From: Sporopachydermia quercuum
Lineage: Eukaryota; Ascomycota; Sporopachydermiomycetes; Sporopachydermiales; Sporopachydermiaceae
NCBI GenBank assembly: GCA_001599295.1
Contig: BCGN01000002.1
Span: 1,922,001-1,986,000 of the forward strand
Length of the DNA stretch: 64,000 nt
Direction: 5' to 3'
A program made the translations under genes and the position numbers. The notes beneath the pieces were generated by a model. The model was not told where the DNA came from. It worked only from the letters and a program-made list of their open reading frames with translations, and did not search any database. Each line of letters opens with the position of its first letter. Within the stretch, counting starts at the first letter, position 1. Of the stretch, positions 38,643 to 48,954 are shown piece after piece.

Positions 38643-41600
38643 ATCTTAAATTTAATATGATAATAGACTGTTTGAATACCTGATAAATAGGTAAAAATTA
38701 AAAACTAAAAGTCTAAAAAAACTGGAAAAAAAAAGGTTTATTTTTTACCCTTGAGTATTTGATTCCTGGTGTATGAATGTATTCACGTCCAGTTGATTTG
38801 TATCGGGAGTACCTTGTTGTATATTTCTTTATTAGAATAGTCCTGATACTAAGATTTTGCCGTGAGAACTCATTTAGTAGATTCCTTTGATTCTTGGTGC
38901 CCACTGAAGAAATTGAAAGCCCTTTTGACTTCAAATCGCAGTTAAAAACTGATGTGACTGATTAAATCTGTTATTGATCTTCTCGTTGTTCTTCAGTTCC
39001 CGATGAAATAGACTTATGATTTCCTCCAAACAGTAAACAAACAGCAAGCGTAGGTAATAAATTATGTAAACTATTAATGGGGCTTGCTGTTCAACAAAAA
39101 AATCGTCTTGTGATTAGATTCGCAAGATTGATAAATGTCTGATACGTCAGTTCTTAGGTGTTGATATTTTTGTCAGTCCAATGAGTACATCCCACTCATA
39201 AATACAGGTTTGCCTGCCAATTGAAAATTTTTAGTAGTTTAAATTGGAAGAGCGAAACAACAATTGGTAACCCCAAAAATACTTACATATGCGATGATGT
39301 GCAATTCCTTGATAATAAAGAATAAAGGGTAAATTTTTTATCAGGTTGTTTGCTTCAAAATACAACAACTTTCATTTTTGTTCGTTCGTTTTTTGCTAGT
39401 ATTATTATTTGCTTTTCATTTCCCGCATCTTTCAATCCAATCGTTCTAACCTGTCTATTCTTAGGGGAGAGGATTTGGAATAAAGTTGGAGCGTTTGAAT
39501 AGAGTTGTTAAGATTGTGACGTTAAAATTTCAACTTTAACTTGAAATACGGAAACTTAGTATTGTGTACTGAATACTAGTGAAGCGAAGGAGAAATGTAC
39601 TTAAGGATGAATATGGAGATGGAAATGATGAGTAGGTAGATAGATGATGGCTTTTAAATAGATAGTGGGAGAGGAATATGAACAATGATTCGAATAGGTT
39701 AATGGAAATGCATTTTAATGAATAGAGAATGTAAATAATTGAGTTTTGGCGGTGACGNAATTGTAGGGAAGTGGAGACGAAGTTGCCCAGTGGTATATTT
39801 GATTTATATGATATGTATATGTTCTTCTTTTTGGCATTTTATGATGAATGGAAATTGGAATAGAATAGTTACTGCAAAGTAAAATTTGCTGATTGAATAG
39901 TCATTTAAGCATAAAAGCTATCAGCTTTAATTATTAGTGGTTTACCCATGGTATTGCAATATATCTTAACCATAACAGATATCAAATCGTCTCAATGTCG
40001 AAATACAGTTTGGTATTCCACTACATCCCCCAATTATCAGTAGGCCTAAAAACTTGGGCTTCTCCTGATACTTGCTAAGATTCGATGTAATTTACAGAGC
40101 AACTCTAACTATGCTAACTGAGGTCTTGGGTATAACTGAAGCTATCAAGTTAAGGAGAAATAACGTTCAGGAACAAAAACCTAAGCCCATATGCAAGAGA
40201 TACTATGTAGATGTATATAGATAGTATTGAGAGTGACATTGATCTTATGTAGTTACTCAACCATATTAGTGTGGTCCGTGTTATTTTGCCTCGTATACTC
40301 ATTTACTATTGATTCCAAAAAGGTATAGCCTCTTCTTACTTTCTATATTCCTGTTGGCTTTACTGTATACGTACGTTTAAAATTGTCTCACTATGGCTGA
40401 ATTATTGAAGGAGGCAGTATGGATTGTGTAAGCAGTTAGTAATTCGACCGTGGCAACTAGTGATAGGGAGATTATAATGGAGCACTGATAGCATCAAAGC
40501 ATTTGAAAGTCAGAAGTCAACAAACTCATGAATTATCTCACATGAACAAAGAATAAGGAGAATAAAAGTAATTGAATTGGAAATCATTCTTGCTTCAACA
40601 ATAGGCATACAATGAGGTTGATCAGGTATGCAGTGTTGATGCATCTTTCATGCAAGAGATTTTTGGGTTAAGAAAGTTAATTGAATGTGTCAGTTTGCTT
40701 GAAACGGTTACTTTAAACCCATTCAGCGAACAAATTTAGTAGGAAATCTGATCTGATCTGATCTATCGTAATTTTGAGTTTACCTACTCTGACGCTAAGA
40801 ATATGAGTATAACGTTTGAGAATATCAGCTGAAGTTAGCGCTAAAATGTATAATTTCAAGTTTAAACAAATCAGGGTTATTTGCGTTCAATGAAGGTTTN
40901 NAAACCTTCATTGAACGCAGTTTTAAAGATTGTTTCAGAGTGAGCGTAGATTTGTGTACAGTCTGGAAGCACTTGTTCTTAAAAGTTAATTTCCCAAGGA
41001 GTAAACTTTATGATATTACTGTTTAAACATAAAAACACCTTAACTATATTTCTACATAAAATACTCTAATGATCTTCAAATCGACAGTTTAAGTTTTCAA
41101 CTTAAAATTTAAAACCCAGTTGTTACAATTTGTTAGCTAGAAATTAATCTATAAAACGATATATGTTACAGGCTTTCTTATGATATGTATCAAATATATG
41201 TAATTAGTCAAACCAAGATTTGATGAGGAGAATGTGTAACAGACAATTGCAGGGTTTTATGTACTCGGTTCCTTCCCTGATGTCAGCTTCAGGGATCATA
41301 CTAATATGCTTTTGACAGAATCCTGGTCTGCAGTTATCGCTCTATTTCCGCTCTCCATGGAATTAGACCCGCTAAAACAATACACTAAACATCCTTCTTA
41401 TGTAGGCCAGTAGCAAACTGAAATAGATATCAGATATGTTCTGTTTTATTTGTTTCATCTTATGGTGTATCAAAAAACTTGAATCTAATCAATTTAATGC
41501 AATTCATGACTTGAAACATGGTTGTTTATTTAACTCATTTCAAGAGATCGATACCCTTAATTAAAGTTTCAGTATGGTCGGTAAGTGTCCATATAGAACC

Positions 41601-42479
41601 GTTCAAGTGAAAAAAGGTACCAATTATTACTTGCGGAGTACAGATATATTCATTGTAGTAAATTTGAAATCAATTACAATCTGTTTATTCAAATTACAGT
41701 ATTGCACAATAATTGAACTTGGCAGTTCGTAGTTCTCTGAAAAAGTTGATTTCGAAGTCCCAAAGGTTATTTTTAAACTGTATTAGTATCCAAACAGGAG
41801 ACGATCGATTTTCATCGATGATCGATACCCATTCCATTAATTTGATATTTCAAGATGAACCACGTACTCTGTTTCTTAAGTAAGTAAGCAATATCTAATT
41901 AAGAACTTATTTTTAAATATTTACAGAATGATTTCGAACTTATTACTATAAAGAAGATATAGAAATATATATGTATACGATTATTATGCATTGCTCGAAG
42001 AGCTCAACTGTTTCAAGATGAAGAGACGGAGCCTCGTATATTCAAAATCTTGTGAATTACCCCTCAGGTCTTCTTCCACATGTAAATATATGATTATGTA
42101 ATCATTTAGGTTGATGTGTATATGTAGGACTAACATTACCATCGAGATTACATGTGTGTGGTTAGAATGACAAGAAAACTGAAGTCAATCAATCAATTGT
42201 GGGGGAAAATCTCTATTTCAAGAATGCTGAACTGTGATACCTTATGGAATTGAAGTTGAAACATTTTGACGGGGCAAAGAATAAGTATATTCGGCAGCGA
42301 GAGGAAGCTAGGAGATAGGAAGACTGTTCAGACCCAGAAGAGAGTAAATCAAGAATCGTAACTACTCACTTGATTGCATAAACTCACAAGCAAATTTAAT
42401 TAAAAAGAAATCAGAAATCTTCAGTTGATTAATTCTGAAATTTTGTAGCTTAGAAATAGCTTGGAAAATTGTGGTAACA
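38643..42479. other. 3.8 kb gene desert between divergent BEM2 and SGF29
   Basis: No open frame worth keeping on either strand; the 73-codon frame at 38713-38934 is low-complexity and taken as chance. It must hold both promoters. It contains the NN-centred palindrome at 40882-40919 and a short ATCTG tandem near 40746-40764. I cannot see an RNA gene, but an unstructured ncRNA would not be recognisable by eye. Confidence 0.5.
40882..40919. repeat. Perfect 18-bp inverted repeat centred on NN
   Basis: The arms TGCGTTCAATGAAGGTTT (40882-40899) and its exact reverse complement (40902-40919) flank two N bases, the only double N in the window. It may be a real hairpin or a contig join. Confidence 0.8.
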
Positions 42480-43479
42480 ATGGAAGTTGAAACTCAATGG
42501 CAAACAGTTACAGCTCTTCTAAAAGATTACTATCACCTTTATTCAGAATCAAGTTTAACATCTAGGAAGATTTCAGGCTTGACCAAAGAGAAGCTGGATT
42601 CTATCATTGAAGACAATGCTGATACGTTAAAAGCACAAATCAAACTGATAGAGTTCCATATTGGGTCAGTCAGAGAGGGTAGAGGGTATGTTCTTGAACA
42701 AAATGTTGGAAAAGTTTAAGTGCTTTTGGATTAGCAACATTAATACTAACGTATGGGCGTCTTTATATAGGCTTGTGAACAACCTACTGGAAAACATTTC
42801 TACACTAATTCCAATTGTGAAAGCTATCAATAAAGAAGAAGCAAGGGAAAGAGGAAGGAAAAGAAGGTTGGATGTTCCTGAAACGAGAAGTAAAAGAGGT
42901 AGAAGGTATGAACTTATCATTATAACACTAATGTTCATTATTAGTAGTGAGGATTACTAACAGTGAAAATAGTTTCCATACAAGTCAGTTTAATCCATCT
43001 GAACCTATAGTGACAGGTTCTGAGGTTGCATATAGGCTGAAGAAAGGTAAAGGAGGATCAGATGACGAATGGATTCAGTGCGTTATTACCCGTGTGATTG
43101 GCGATGGTACTAAGTATGTTTTCTTTTTTCTTTTTTTATAATTCAATTGAGGGGACAGGGACAGTATGAAAATACTAACAGAAATAGGTTTGAGGTACAA
43201 GATCCAGAACCTGATGAGAATAGCCAACCAGGGCAGTTATTCAGAACTACCTATAGAGATGTTCTTCTGATTCCGCCTCTGGAAATGTCGCCTTCACTGG
43301 TTAATTATCCTTATGGAACAGAAGTATTAGCAAGATATCCTGAGACCACCACATTTTATAAAGCAGAGGTTATAGGAATGAGAAGGGATTACTGTAGGCT
43401 TAAATTTGAAGGTGAAGAAGAAGTTGGGAAGGAGACTGAAGTTGAGAGAAGACTTGTTTTACCTTTACCATCCAAATGA
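42480..43479 (+). CDS. SGF29: Sgf29, SAGA tandem-Tudor subunit, four exons
   Basis: Exons are 42480-42685, 42771-42905, 42973-43113 and 43188-43479, giving 257 residues. All three introns (85, 67 and 74 nt) have GTATG donors (GTATGT, GTATGA, GTATGT) and a perfect TACTAAC branch 9-21 nt before the acceptor. The joined protein matches S. cerevisiae Sgf29 closely: an N-terminal helical region, a basic linker (REREGRKRR-like), then the tandem Tudor domain with 'PIVTGSEVAYRLKKG', 'EWIQCVITRVIGDGTKFEVQDPEPDE', 'LLIPP', 'GTEVLARYPETTTFYKAEVIG' and 'GEEEVGKETEVERRLVLPLP'. The Tudors read H3K4 di/trimethylation for the SAGA acetyltransferase; aromatic residues in ARYPETTTFY are intact. Three introns in one gene is unusual for a budding yeast. 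Confidence 0.93.
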
Positions 43480-43800
43480 TTACACAATTCGAATTAAATT
43501 ATTGGTGAATTTGGATATATATTATTGGTGGATTAATGAGAAGAGTTATGTTTGTTTGTAGAATATCAACTAATCAAGTGATGATCTAAGGATTTAATAT
43601 GTGTACTATACTGTAGTTTCAGCTTATCATGCTCAACTATCGCAGCATCAGTTGAAGTCCCTTTAAGCGTAGTCTCAAAGAAAGTACCACAGGACCTAGT
43701 ATCAAGCCAATAGCTATTACTCAGTATCTGTAACAGTATTTACGTCAACATTACTCTCATAGTATTAATCATTTTACCTATTGAAAGTATCTACAAAAGT

Positions 43801-43806
43801 CACGTG
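43801..43806. promoter_or_regulatory. CACGTG E-box upstream of PGS1
   Basis: An E-box in the context TCACGTGA lies about 375 bp upstream of the PGS1 ATG. A CACATG-type site follows at 43856-43866. Confidence 0.4.
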
Positions 43807-43855
43807 AATGATTCCTTTTAGTTTAATGGTAAAATGAAGTACCTCTAATACTGAG

Positions 43856-43866
43856 TTTACACATGT
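43856..43866 (+). promoter_or_regulatory. UAS-INO-like element upstream of PGS1
   Basis: TTTACACATGT matches the inositol/choline-responsive consensus TYTTCACATGY at 10 of 11 positions and lies about 310 bp upstream of PGS1, a phospholipid synthesis gene. Ino2/Ino4-type bHLH factors bind such sites. Confidence 0.35.
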
Positions 43867-44175
43867 CAAAATTTCAGTACAGAAGAGGGTATCTCTCGAG
43901 ACATAACTTCCATCTCCAGTAAATCACTAAACGCTAAGAGGAAAGGAAATGATTTCTTGGATTTCTCGGAAATTATTATTGGAAAAAGATACAACAATAC
44001 TACGCAATGCTCAATTCAACTGAAGGCTTTATACTGTAAGTTAGTTGGATCATTATATGGATGATTTCAGCGGTTGATGTTAGTAAGTGAAGTCTTGGTT
44101 TACTGCTAACATAATAGCATAGTCGNTAGTAGGAACTGTGAATGAGCTGTAGTTGAGTTGGTTGATTGTAACGTA

Positions 44176-45717
44176 ATGATGAGCCTAACAACAGTCAGTG
44201 GAATTACAGCTAGGTATTTCTCGATATCTACGATCACAAGACAAATGCCCGGATCGGATATTTCAAGCTTATCGAGTGATGGGCAGTTTCATCCTCGAAT
44301 CAAAACTCTTATCTCGCAGTTAGACAGAATTGCACCTAGGTTCACTCTTCAGAAAGATGAGGTAGATATAATATACGATCCAAAGGAATTCTATGAATAT
44401 TTGAAACTTCGAATAGGCCAAGCGGAAGACAGAATATTTTTGGCATCACTATACATTGGAAAGTCGCAGGATGAACTCGTACAACATTTAATTGCTGCTT
44501 TGAAGACGAAACCAAATTTAAAGCTTCATATCTTAACAGATGCTCTAAGGGGCACAAGAGAGGCGCCAAGAAAATGTTCAGCATCTTTACTCTCAACACT
44601 AACGAAAGAATTTGGGAACAGAGTTGATATTAGAATGTACCATACTCCTCATTTGTCAGGAGTGCAGAAATTTTTAGTACCCAAACGATTCAATGAGGTA
44701 TTTGGTTTACAACATATGAAGCTTTACGGGTTTGATGATGAAATAGTACTTTCTGGTGCCAATCTTTCAAGTGATTACTTTTCCAATAGACAAGACAGAT
44801 ATTATTCATTCAAATCAAAAGCCATTACTGATTATTATTTCAAAATCCACGAGGCCATAAGTTCCATTAGTTATAAGTTAGTGTCATCTACTAAGCCAAG
44901 GTTTAAGCTATACTGGCCTGGATCAAATGCTATATCAGAGCCAAAACTTAACCTTGAAAGATTCTTCGCTGAATCAACAGCACTATTGGAACCAATTTTG
45001 AAGCCTCAGCAAGGAACAATGGACCGTCTAGATTTAGATGAATCAGAAGTCTCCACAATTGTTTATCCCGTTTCCCAATTCACACCTATTACAGTGCCAG
45101 ATAAATCTACCGAGAAGCCAGCTATTTTGAGAATACTTTCATTACTAGATTCTAAAGACACAAATTGGGTTTTCACCGCTGGGTATTTTAATATTTATCC
45201 AGAATTTAAGGATAGGTTATTAATTTCCAGAGGTGAAGGAAAAGTTATAACGGCAGCTCCAGAAGCCAATGGATTTTATNAATCAAAAGGTGTATCTAAA
45301 TATCTGCCTGATGCCTATTTGTATCTTGCTCAAAGGTTTTTACAGAATGTGAAAGACCGACCATCAAATTGTGAAAATAAAATCGGTGTTTATGAGTGGA
45401 AAAANGGTGTTGTGAATCGTCCTAATGGCTGGTCGTATCATGCTAAAGGCATTTGGCTTTATAACCCACAAGAATCGAAGCCTAGTCTGACTGTTATTGG
45501 ATCGTCCAATTATACTAAAAGGGCATATCGACATGATCTAGAGTCCAATGCAATTTTAATCACAAAGGATGAGCAATTGAAGTCTAAAATGAATTTAGAA
45601 GTGAATCTCTTGTTGAAGCATGCCAACGAATTGAAGCTGAACGACTTTGAGAAAGAGAATAAGAAGATAGCGCCTTTAGTGAAACTTGCTACAAAAATTG
45701 TTGGAAATCTTCTTTGA
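44176..45717 (+). CDS. PGS1: Phosphatidylglycerolphosphate synthase Pgs1
   Basis: The 513-residue product begins with a Ser/Thr/Arg-rich mitochondrial presequence (TARYFSISTITRQ). It then shows the eukaryotic Pgs1 fold of the phospholipase D superfamily. The first HKD motif is HMKLYGFDD at about residue 179, followed by 'LSGANLSSDYFSNRQDRYY'. The second, HAKGIWLY at about 421, is followed by 'TVIGSSNYTKRAYRHDLESNAIL'. Pgs1 condenses CDP-diacylglycerol with glycerol-3-phosphate, the first committed step to cardiolipin at the mitochondrial inner membrane. The first in-frame ATG is used; a second ATG follows directly. Length is close to S. cerevisiae Pgs1 (521). Confidence 0.94.
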   Translation: MMSLTTVSGITARYFSISTITRQMPGSDISSLSSDGQFHPRIKTLISQLDRIAPRFTLQKDEVDIIYDPKEFYEYLKLRIGQAEDRIFLASLYIGKSQDELVQHLIAALKTKPNLKLHILTDALRGTREAPRKCSASLLSTLTKEFGNRVDIRMYHTPHLSGVQKFLVPKRFNEVFGLQHMKLYGFDDEIVLSGANLSSDYFSNRQDRYYSFKSKAITDYYFKIHEAISSISYKLVSSTKPRFKLYWPGSNAISEPKLNLERFFAESTALLEPILKPQQGTMDRLDLDESEVSTIVYPVSQFTPITVPDKSTEKPAILRILSLLDSKDTNWVFTAGYFNIYPEFKDRLLISRGEGKVITAAPEANGFYXSKGVSKYLPDAYLYLAQRFLQNVKDRPSNCENKIGVYEWKXGVVNRPNGWSYHAKGIWLYNPQESKPSLTVIGSSNYTKRAYRHDLESNAILITKDEQLKSKMNLEVNLLLKHANELKLNDFEKENKKIAPLVKLATKIVGNLL

Positions 45718-46142
45718 TACTATTATATGAAGAACTCGTCTTATACCAATGATGACGAGTCTGAATGAGGGTAACAATTGATTGCCAAATCTGAAAGATA
45801 AATGAATGAGGATGAAGTGGAAGCTAGCTATCGGACTAATCCCTCTATTAATATCAAAGGTTAAGGATGTAGATACATATGTATATAAAAATTATAGAGT
45901 AAACTCTTAACTGAATAAGAAAGAACCTTTGAACGGACGAATATTCAAGGAAGGACGAAGCGGTAACATGCTTCACCATTAGAGATTTTGTCCCTCTTGT
46001 AGGAGATCCACTCTTGAATGTTCAACAGAACTACGGCTTTATCTACCTGGTTAGTTCTACTTGTTAGGTATTATAATTCTTAGTAGCATTTGGTATTTGA
46101 AATATAACAGCAAGCAAAAATAAAATAAATGATAAAAAATGG
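45718..46142. other. Intergenic, PGS1 to tRNA-Ser
   Basis: About 425 bp of AT-rich sequence with no gene seen, apart from the run of T on the minus strand that ends the tRNA transcript. Confidence 0.6.
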
Positions 46143-46238
46143 CGTCACGGACAGGATTCGAACCTGCGCAGGTAAAACCCAACGCCTAAACCACACACTA
46201 ATAGCAGGGCGTCGCCTTAACCACTCGGCCACCGGGAC
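46143..46238 (-). tRNA. tRNA-Ser (GCT) with a 14-nt intron
   Basis: Minus strand: acceptor GTCCCGG pairs with CCGTGAC (one C/U mismatch at the fourth pair), discriminator G. The D-arm is GGCCGAGTGGTTAAGGC, the anticodon stem ACGCC/GGCGT with loop CTGCTAA after removal of a 14-nt intron that sits one base 3' of anticodon GCT. The long variable arm is TTGGGTTTTACCTGC and the T-arm is GCAGGTTCGAATCCTGT. The long variable arm identifies serine. A T6 run follows. The S. cerevisiae tRNA-Ser(GCT) also has an intron at this site. Confidence 0.93.
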
Positions 46239-48954
46239 TGATGAAAAAAGGGTTCTAATAATTGCTTTATACTGATTACCTTTTATTCAATAGACCCTTT
46301 TTGTCACAACAATTGCTGGACGGACACATACTACAGTAATTTGATTCACACGAGAACCATCATCAACACGATGAAAATAGGATCAACATACTCTAGTTCA
46401 TTGATTATTCCAGAAAGTATTTTAGATATACTGTAAATTCTTTACAATCGTCTATAAGGATGAAGTTTTGGTTTATTTGGTATTATATATGCGCATTAGA
46501 AACTGAATCTAAGAACCAGAAGAATCAAAGCAAGGATGATTGATCTATCTATTTCAAAGAATGATTGATTCTCGTTCAATCGAAACAAATGTCAATTGAA
46601 TAAGTCAGTATTAGTTCTGAACTGACGAAGTAACTAAATCGAATTAGTCAAATAATCTGGAAATTGCCTTGTATCTATATAATATATATTCTATTTAANA
46701 CCTAGTAGTAGTACCTGATTTCTTATCAAGAAGCGAATGAGTATTGAAATTTTTCATGACGTATGGTTACAGGTTTTACGACATTTTTCACCATATTTCT
46801 ATAATTGTATGGAAGCCCTTAATTCGTCAACAATAGCAGTACTTCCCCACCAACCGCAAGAATAAGGTACCAATATTCAGTTATCGAGCTAGCAAATACG
46901 TTCATAATATTAGTTTTCATACTCAATACTGAATCAATGAACATTAAATCATGACAGCGGAAGAAGACATCATCTAGAGCAAATCAGGTGAATCTGATAT
47001 CAATTTGATGGGTGGCGAGAAAACAGAATATCAAACTTTATTCTAATGTACGGAAGAAAGCATGTATATACATGCAGACATTCGAGAACTTGCATATTCA
47101 AGCAGTACTAACAAAAACGGAGATAAATGATAAATTTCAATGGGTGGAGTTCAAACATGTTGAAACACCAAAGTCCGAACAAATTAAATATTGTAGAATA
47201 AACGTCTGAACAATGCAATAGATTAGTGGACCCTGGTGAAAAGTTAGGTTTTTTTATTGTAAGTTATTGAATTCGATTAAGATGAAGAAAATCGGGTCAT
47301 AGAGGAGAAAAATTTTATTCGTAGTCCACCATCTTTCTTGGTTGGTATAGGTAGTGGGGGTGAGGCTCAATTGAAAGAGGATAATAACACGACCAATTTA
47401 ACACTTCTGACAAGAGTTCTATGATTTTGAAGTGGAGAAGAATGAAATACGACGATAAAGATAAATTATAAGAACACCCACTCTTCCATCTTTGAAGAGC
47501 GAATTAGAAAATGCGAATTGATGCTGAAATTCTTGAGTTGTAAGGAAACAGACACAAGAACCGTTTGATCACCTACTTTCTCAGTACTAGTTAGTGATCA
47601 ACCACTAAACCAGACACTAAATTGTCCACTTACTTTGTTTTATTCATCCGCGAGAGTAATTAATTCAAACCATTTTTCTATTAACTTAACTTGACTAGAA
47701 CATTAGTCATGTACCATGTTTATACATCCTAATTAATTCAATACAATCAATCAATCAATCACCTTTTCTTGAACTTTACCTTTCTATTCAATAAATTTTC
47801 AATTTCGCTTATGGGCTTTGCATCAGATCATTATCAGTACAAATTTCGCCACAATACCTAAACTTTGTTCTTTTTTTGCCTTCAATTCGAACCCTGACCC
47901 AATCCAACATTCAAAACCCGAGGTATATCATTCATATATTCAATTTATCGACGCTGATAGTTATATAAGCTCAATTTCCTGGTTTTATACCCAAATCTTC
48001 TAGCTGATTGATTTAAAAAGGAGAATTAATATCTTATAAGCAGTAAAACGAACATATAGAAATCAATTGCATAATAAATATTGTGTACAGCCATAGCAAT
48101 CAGGTCCCACTGAAACCAAAGATCTCTAACTCTACTTTTAAACTCACTAAGTACACGAACCTTAATTCCAAATCTCTATAAACTAGCCACAATCCTTATT
48201 TCGAATTCTGTGGACAAAACATTCCCTCTCTTGATAATTGGTTCAGTTCGCCCTTTTGCATTGAGGTTGTTTGAGGACTACTTCTGCTTTATACGATATT
48301 TAGGGGAAGGAGTAAAAGATAGTCAAAAGGTCAAAATTACCATTGAAAGAAGTCGTATTGATATAATATTGTGTATCAGAAGAGATAATAAAGGTTTTTT
48401 TGGATTATCATTGAAGATTTGTTTTCAGAGGAAAACAGTTGTATTGTGAATTTTCTATTGTGGGCAAGTCGAAATTTTGCTATCCCCCAGCTCCGGTCGA
48501 ATTATCACACTAGTTTTTCGTTCGAGGCTTATAGGTATCATCAATAAAGGAAGACTCCATAATAGGAATCGGCGAGAGAAACATTGGATTATATTTTGTT
48601 AATTGTTCACTATTTACTCCTATAGCTGCTCAGTTCTCGGAGGTCAATAACTATCATCATTCATTTTGCCTCTTGAAGGATAGAAGTTTCTTAGTTATAA
48701 ACATCGATTAGACGTTTAAAGAACATCAAGAAGGTGATCTCAGCAATCACTACAAAGACAACAAGAATTTATATTGTTGTTTTAATCAATCATCAATCTT
48801 GCCTGCTTTCGAGGTTCTTTCGTGAAAAAAGTTATATCCAGCCCAAGAACGTATGTTTATGTTTGGAAGGTTATAGCTATTTTTGCATTAAATAGCATTA
48901 AAAGGAGTGTTAAGTAGGAGATTTAAAGTGAAAGACAAAGGAGTGAGTGTGAGA
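46239..48954. other. 2.7 kb gene desert upstream of MUB1
   Basis: Only short open frames (up to 79 codons), none recognisable. A stretch near 47284-47430 reads open for about 48 codons without an ATG and is taken as chance. An (AATC)4 tandem lies near 47745-47761. The last several hundred bases presumably hold the MUB1 promoter and a long leader. Confidence 0.5.

Larger units (their letters stand above)
43480..44175. other. Intergenic, SGF29 to PGS1
   Basis: About 700 bp of PGS1 promoter with the E-box and UAS-INO-like site noted separately. No gene seen. Confidence 0.6.

Noticed and set aside
46239-46400. LTR or retroelement remnant upstream of tRNA-Ser
   Set aside because: No TG...CA-ended repeat, target-site duplication or repeat copy elsewhere in the window could be found.
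47284-47430. About 48 open codons (including SPPSFLVGIGSGGEAQLKED) as an unannotated exon or pseudogene
   Set aside because: There is no ATG, no convincing splice partners, and open runs of this length are expected in several kilobases of six-frame AT-rich sequence.
47870-47920. TTCGAAC near 47887 as a tRNA T-loop
   Set aside because: The flanks do not pair as a T-stem and there is no acceptor, D-arm or anticodon arm at the proper distance.
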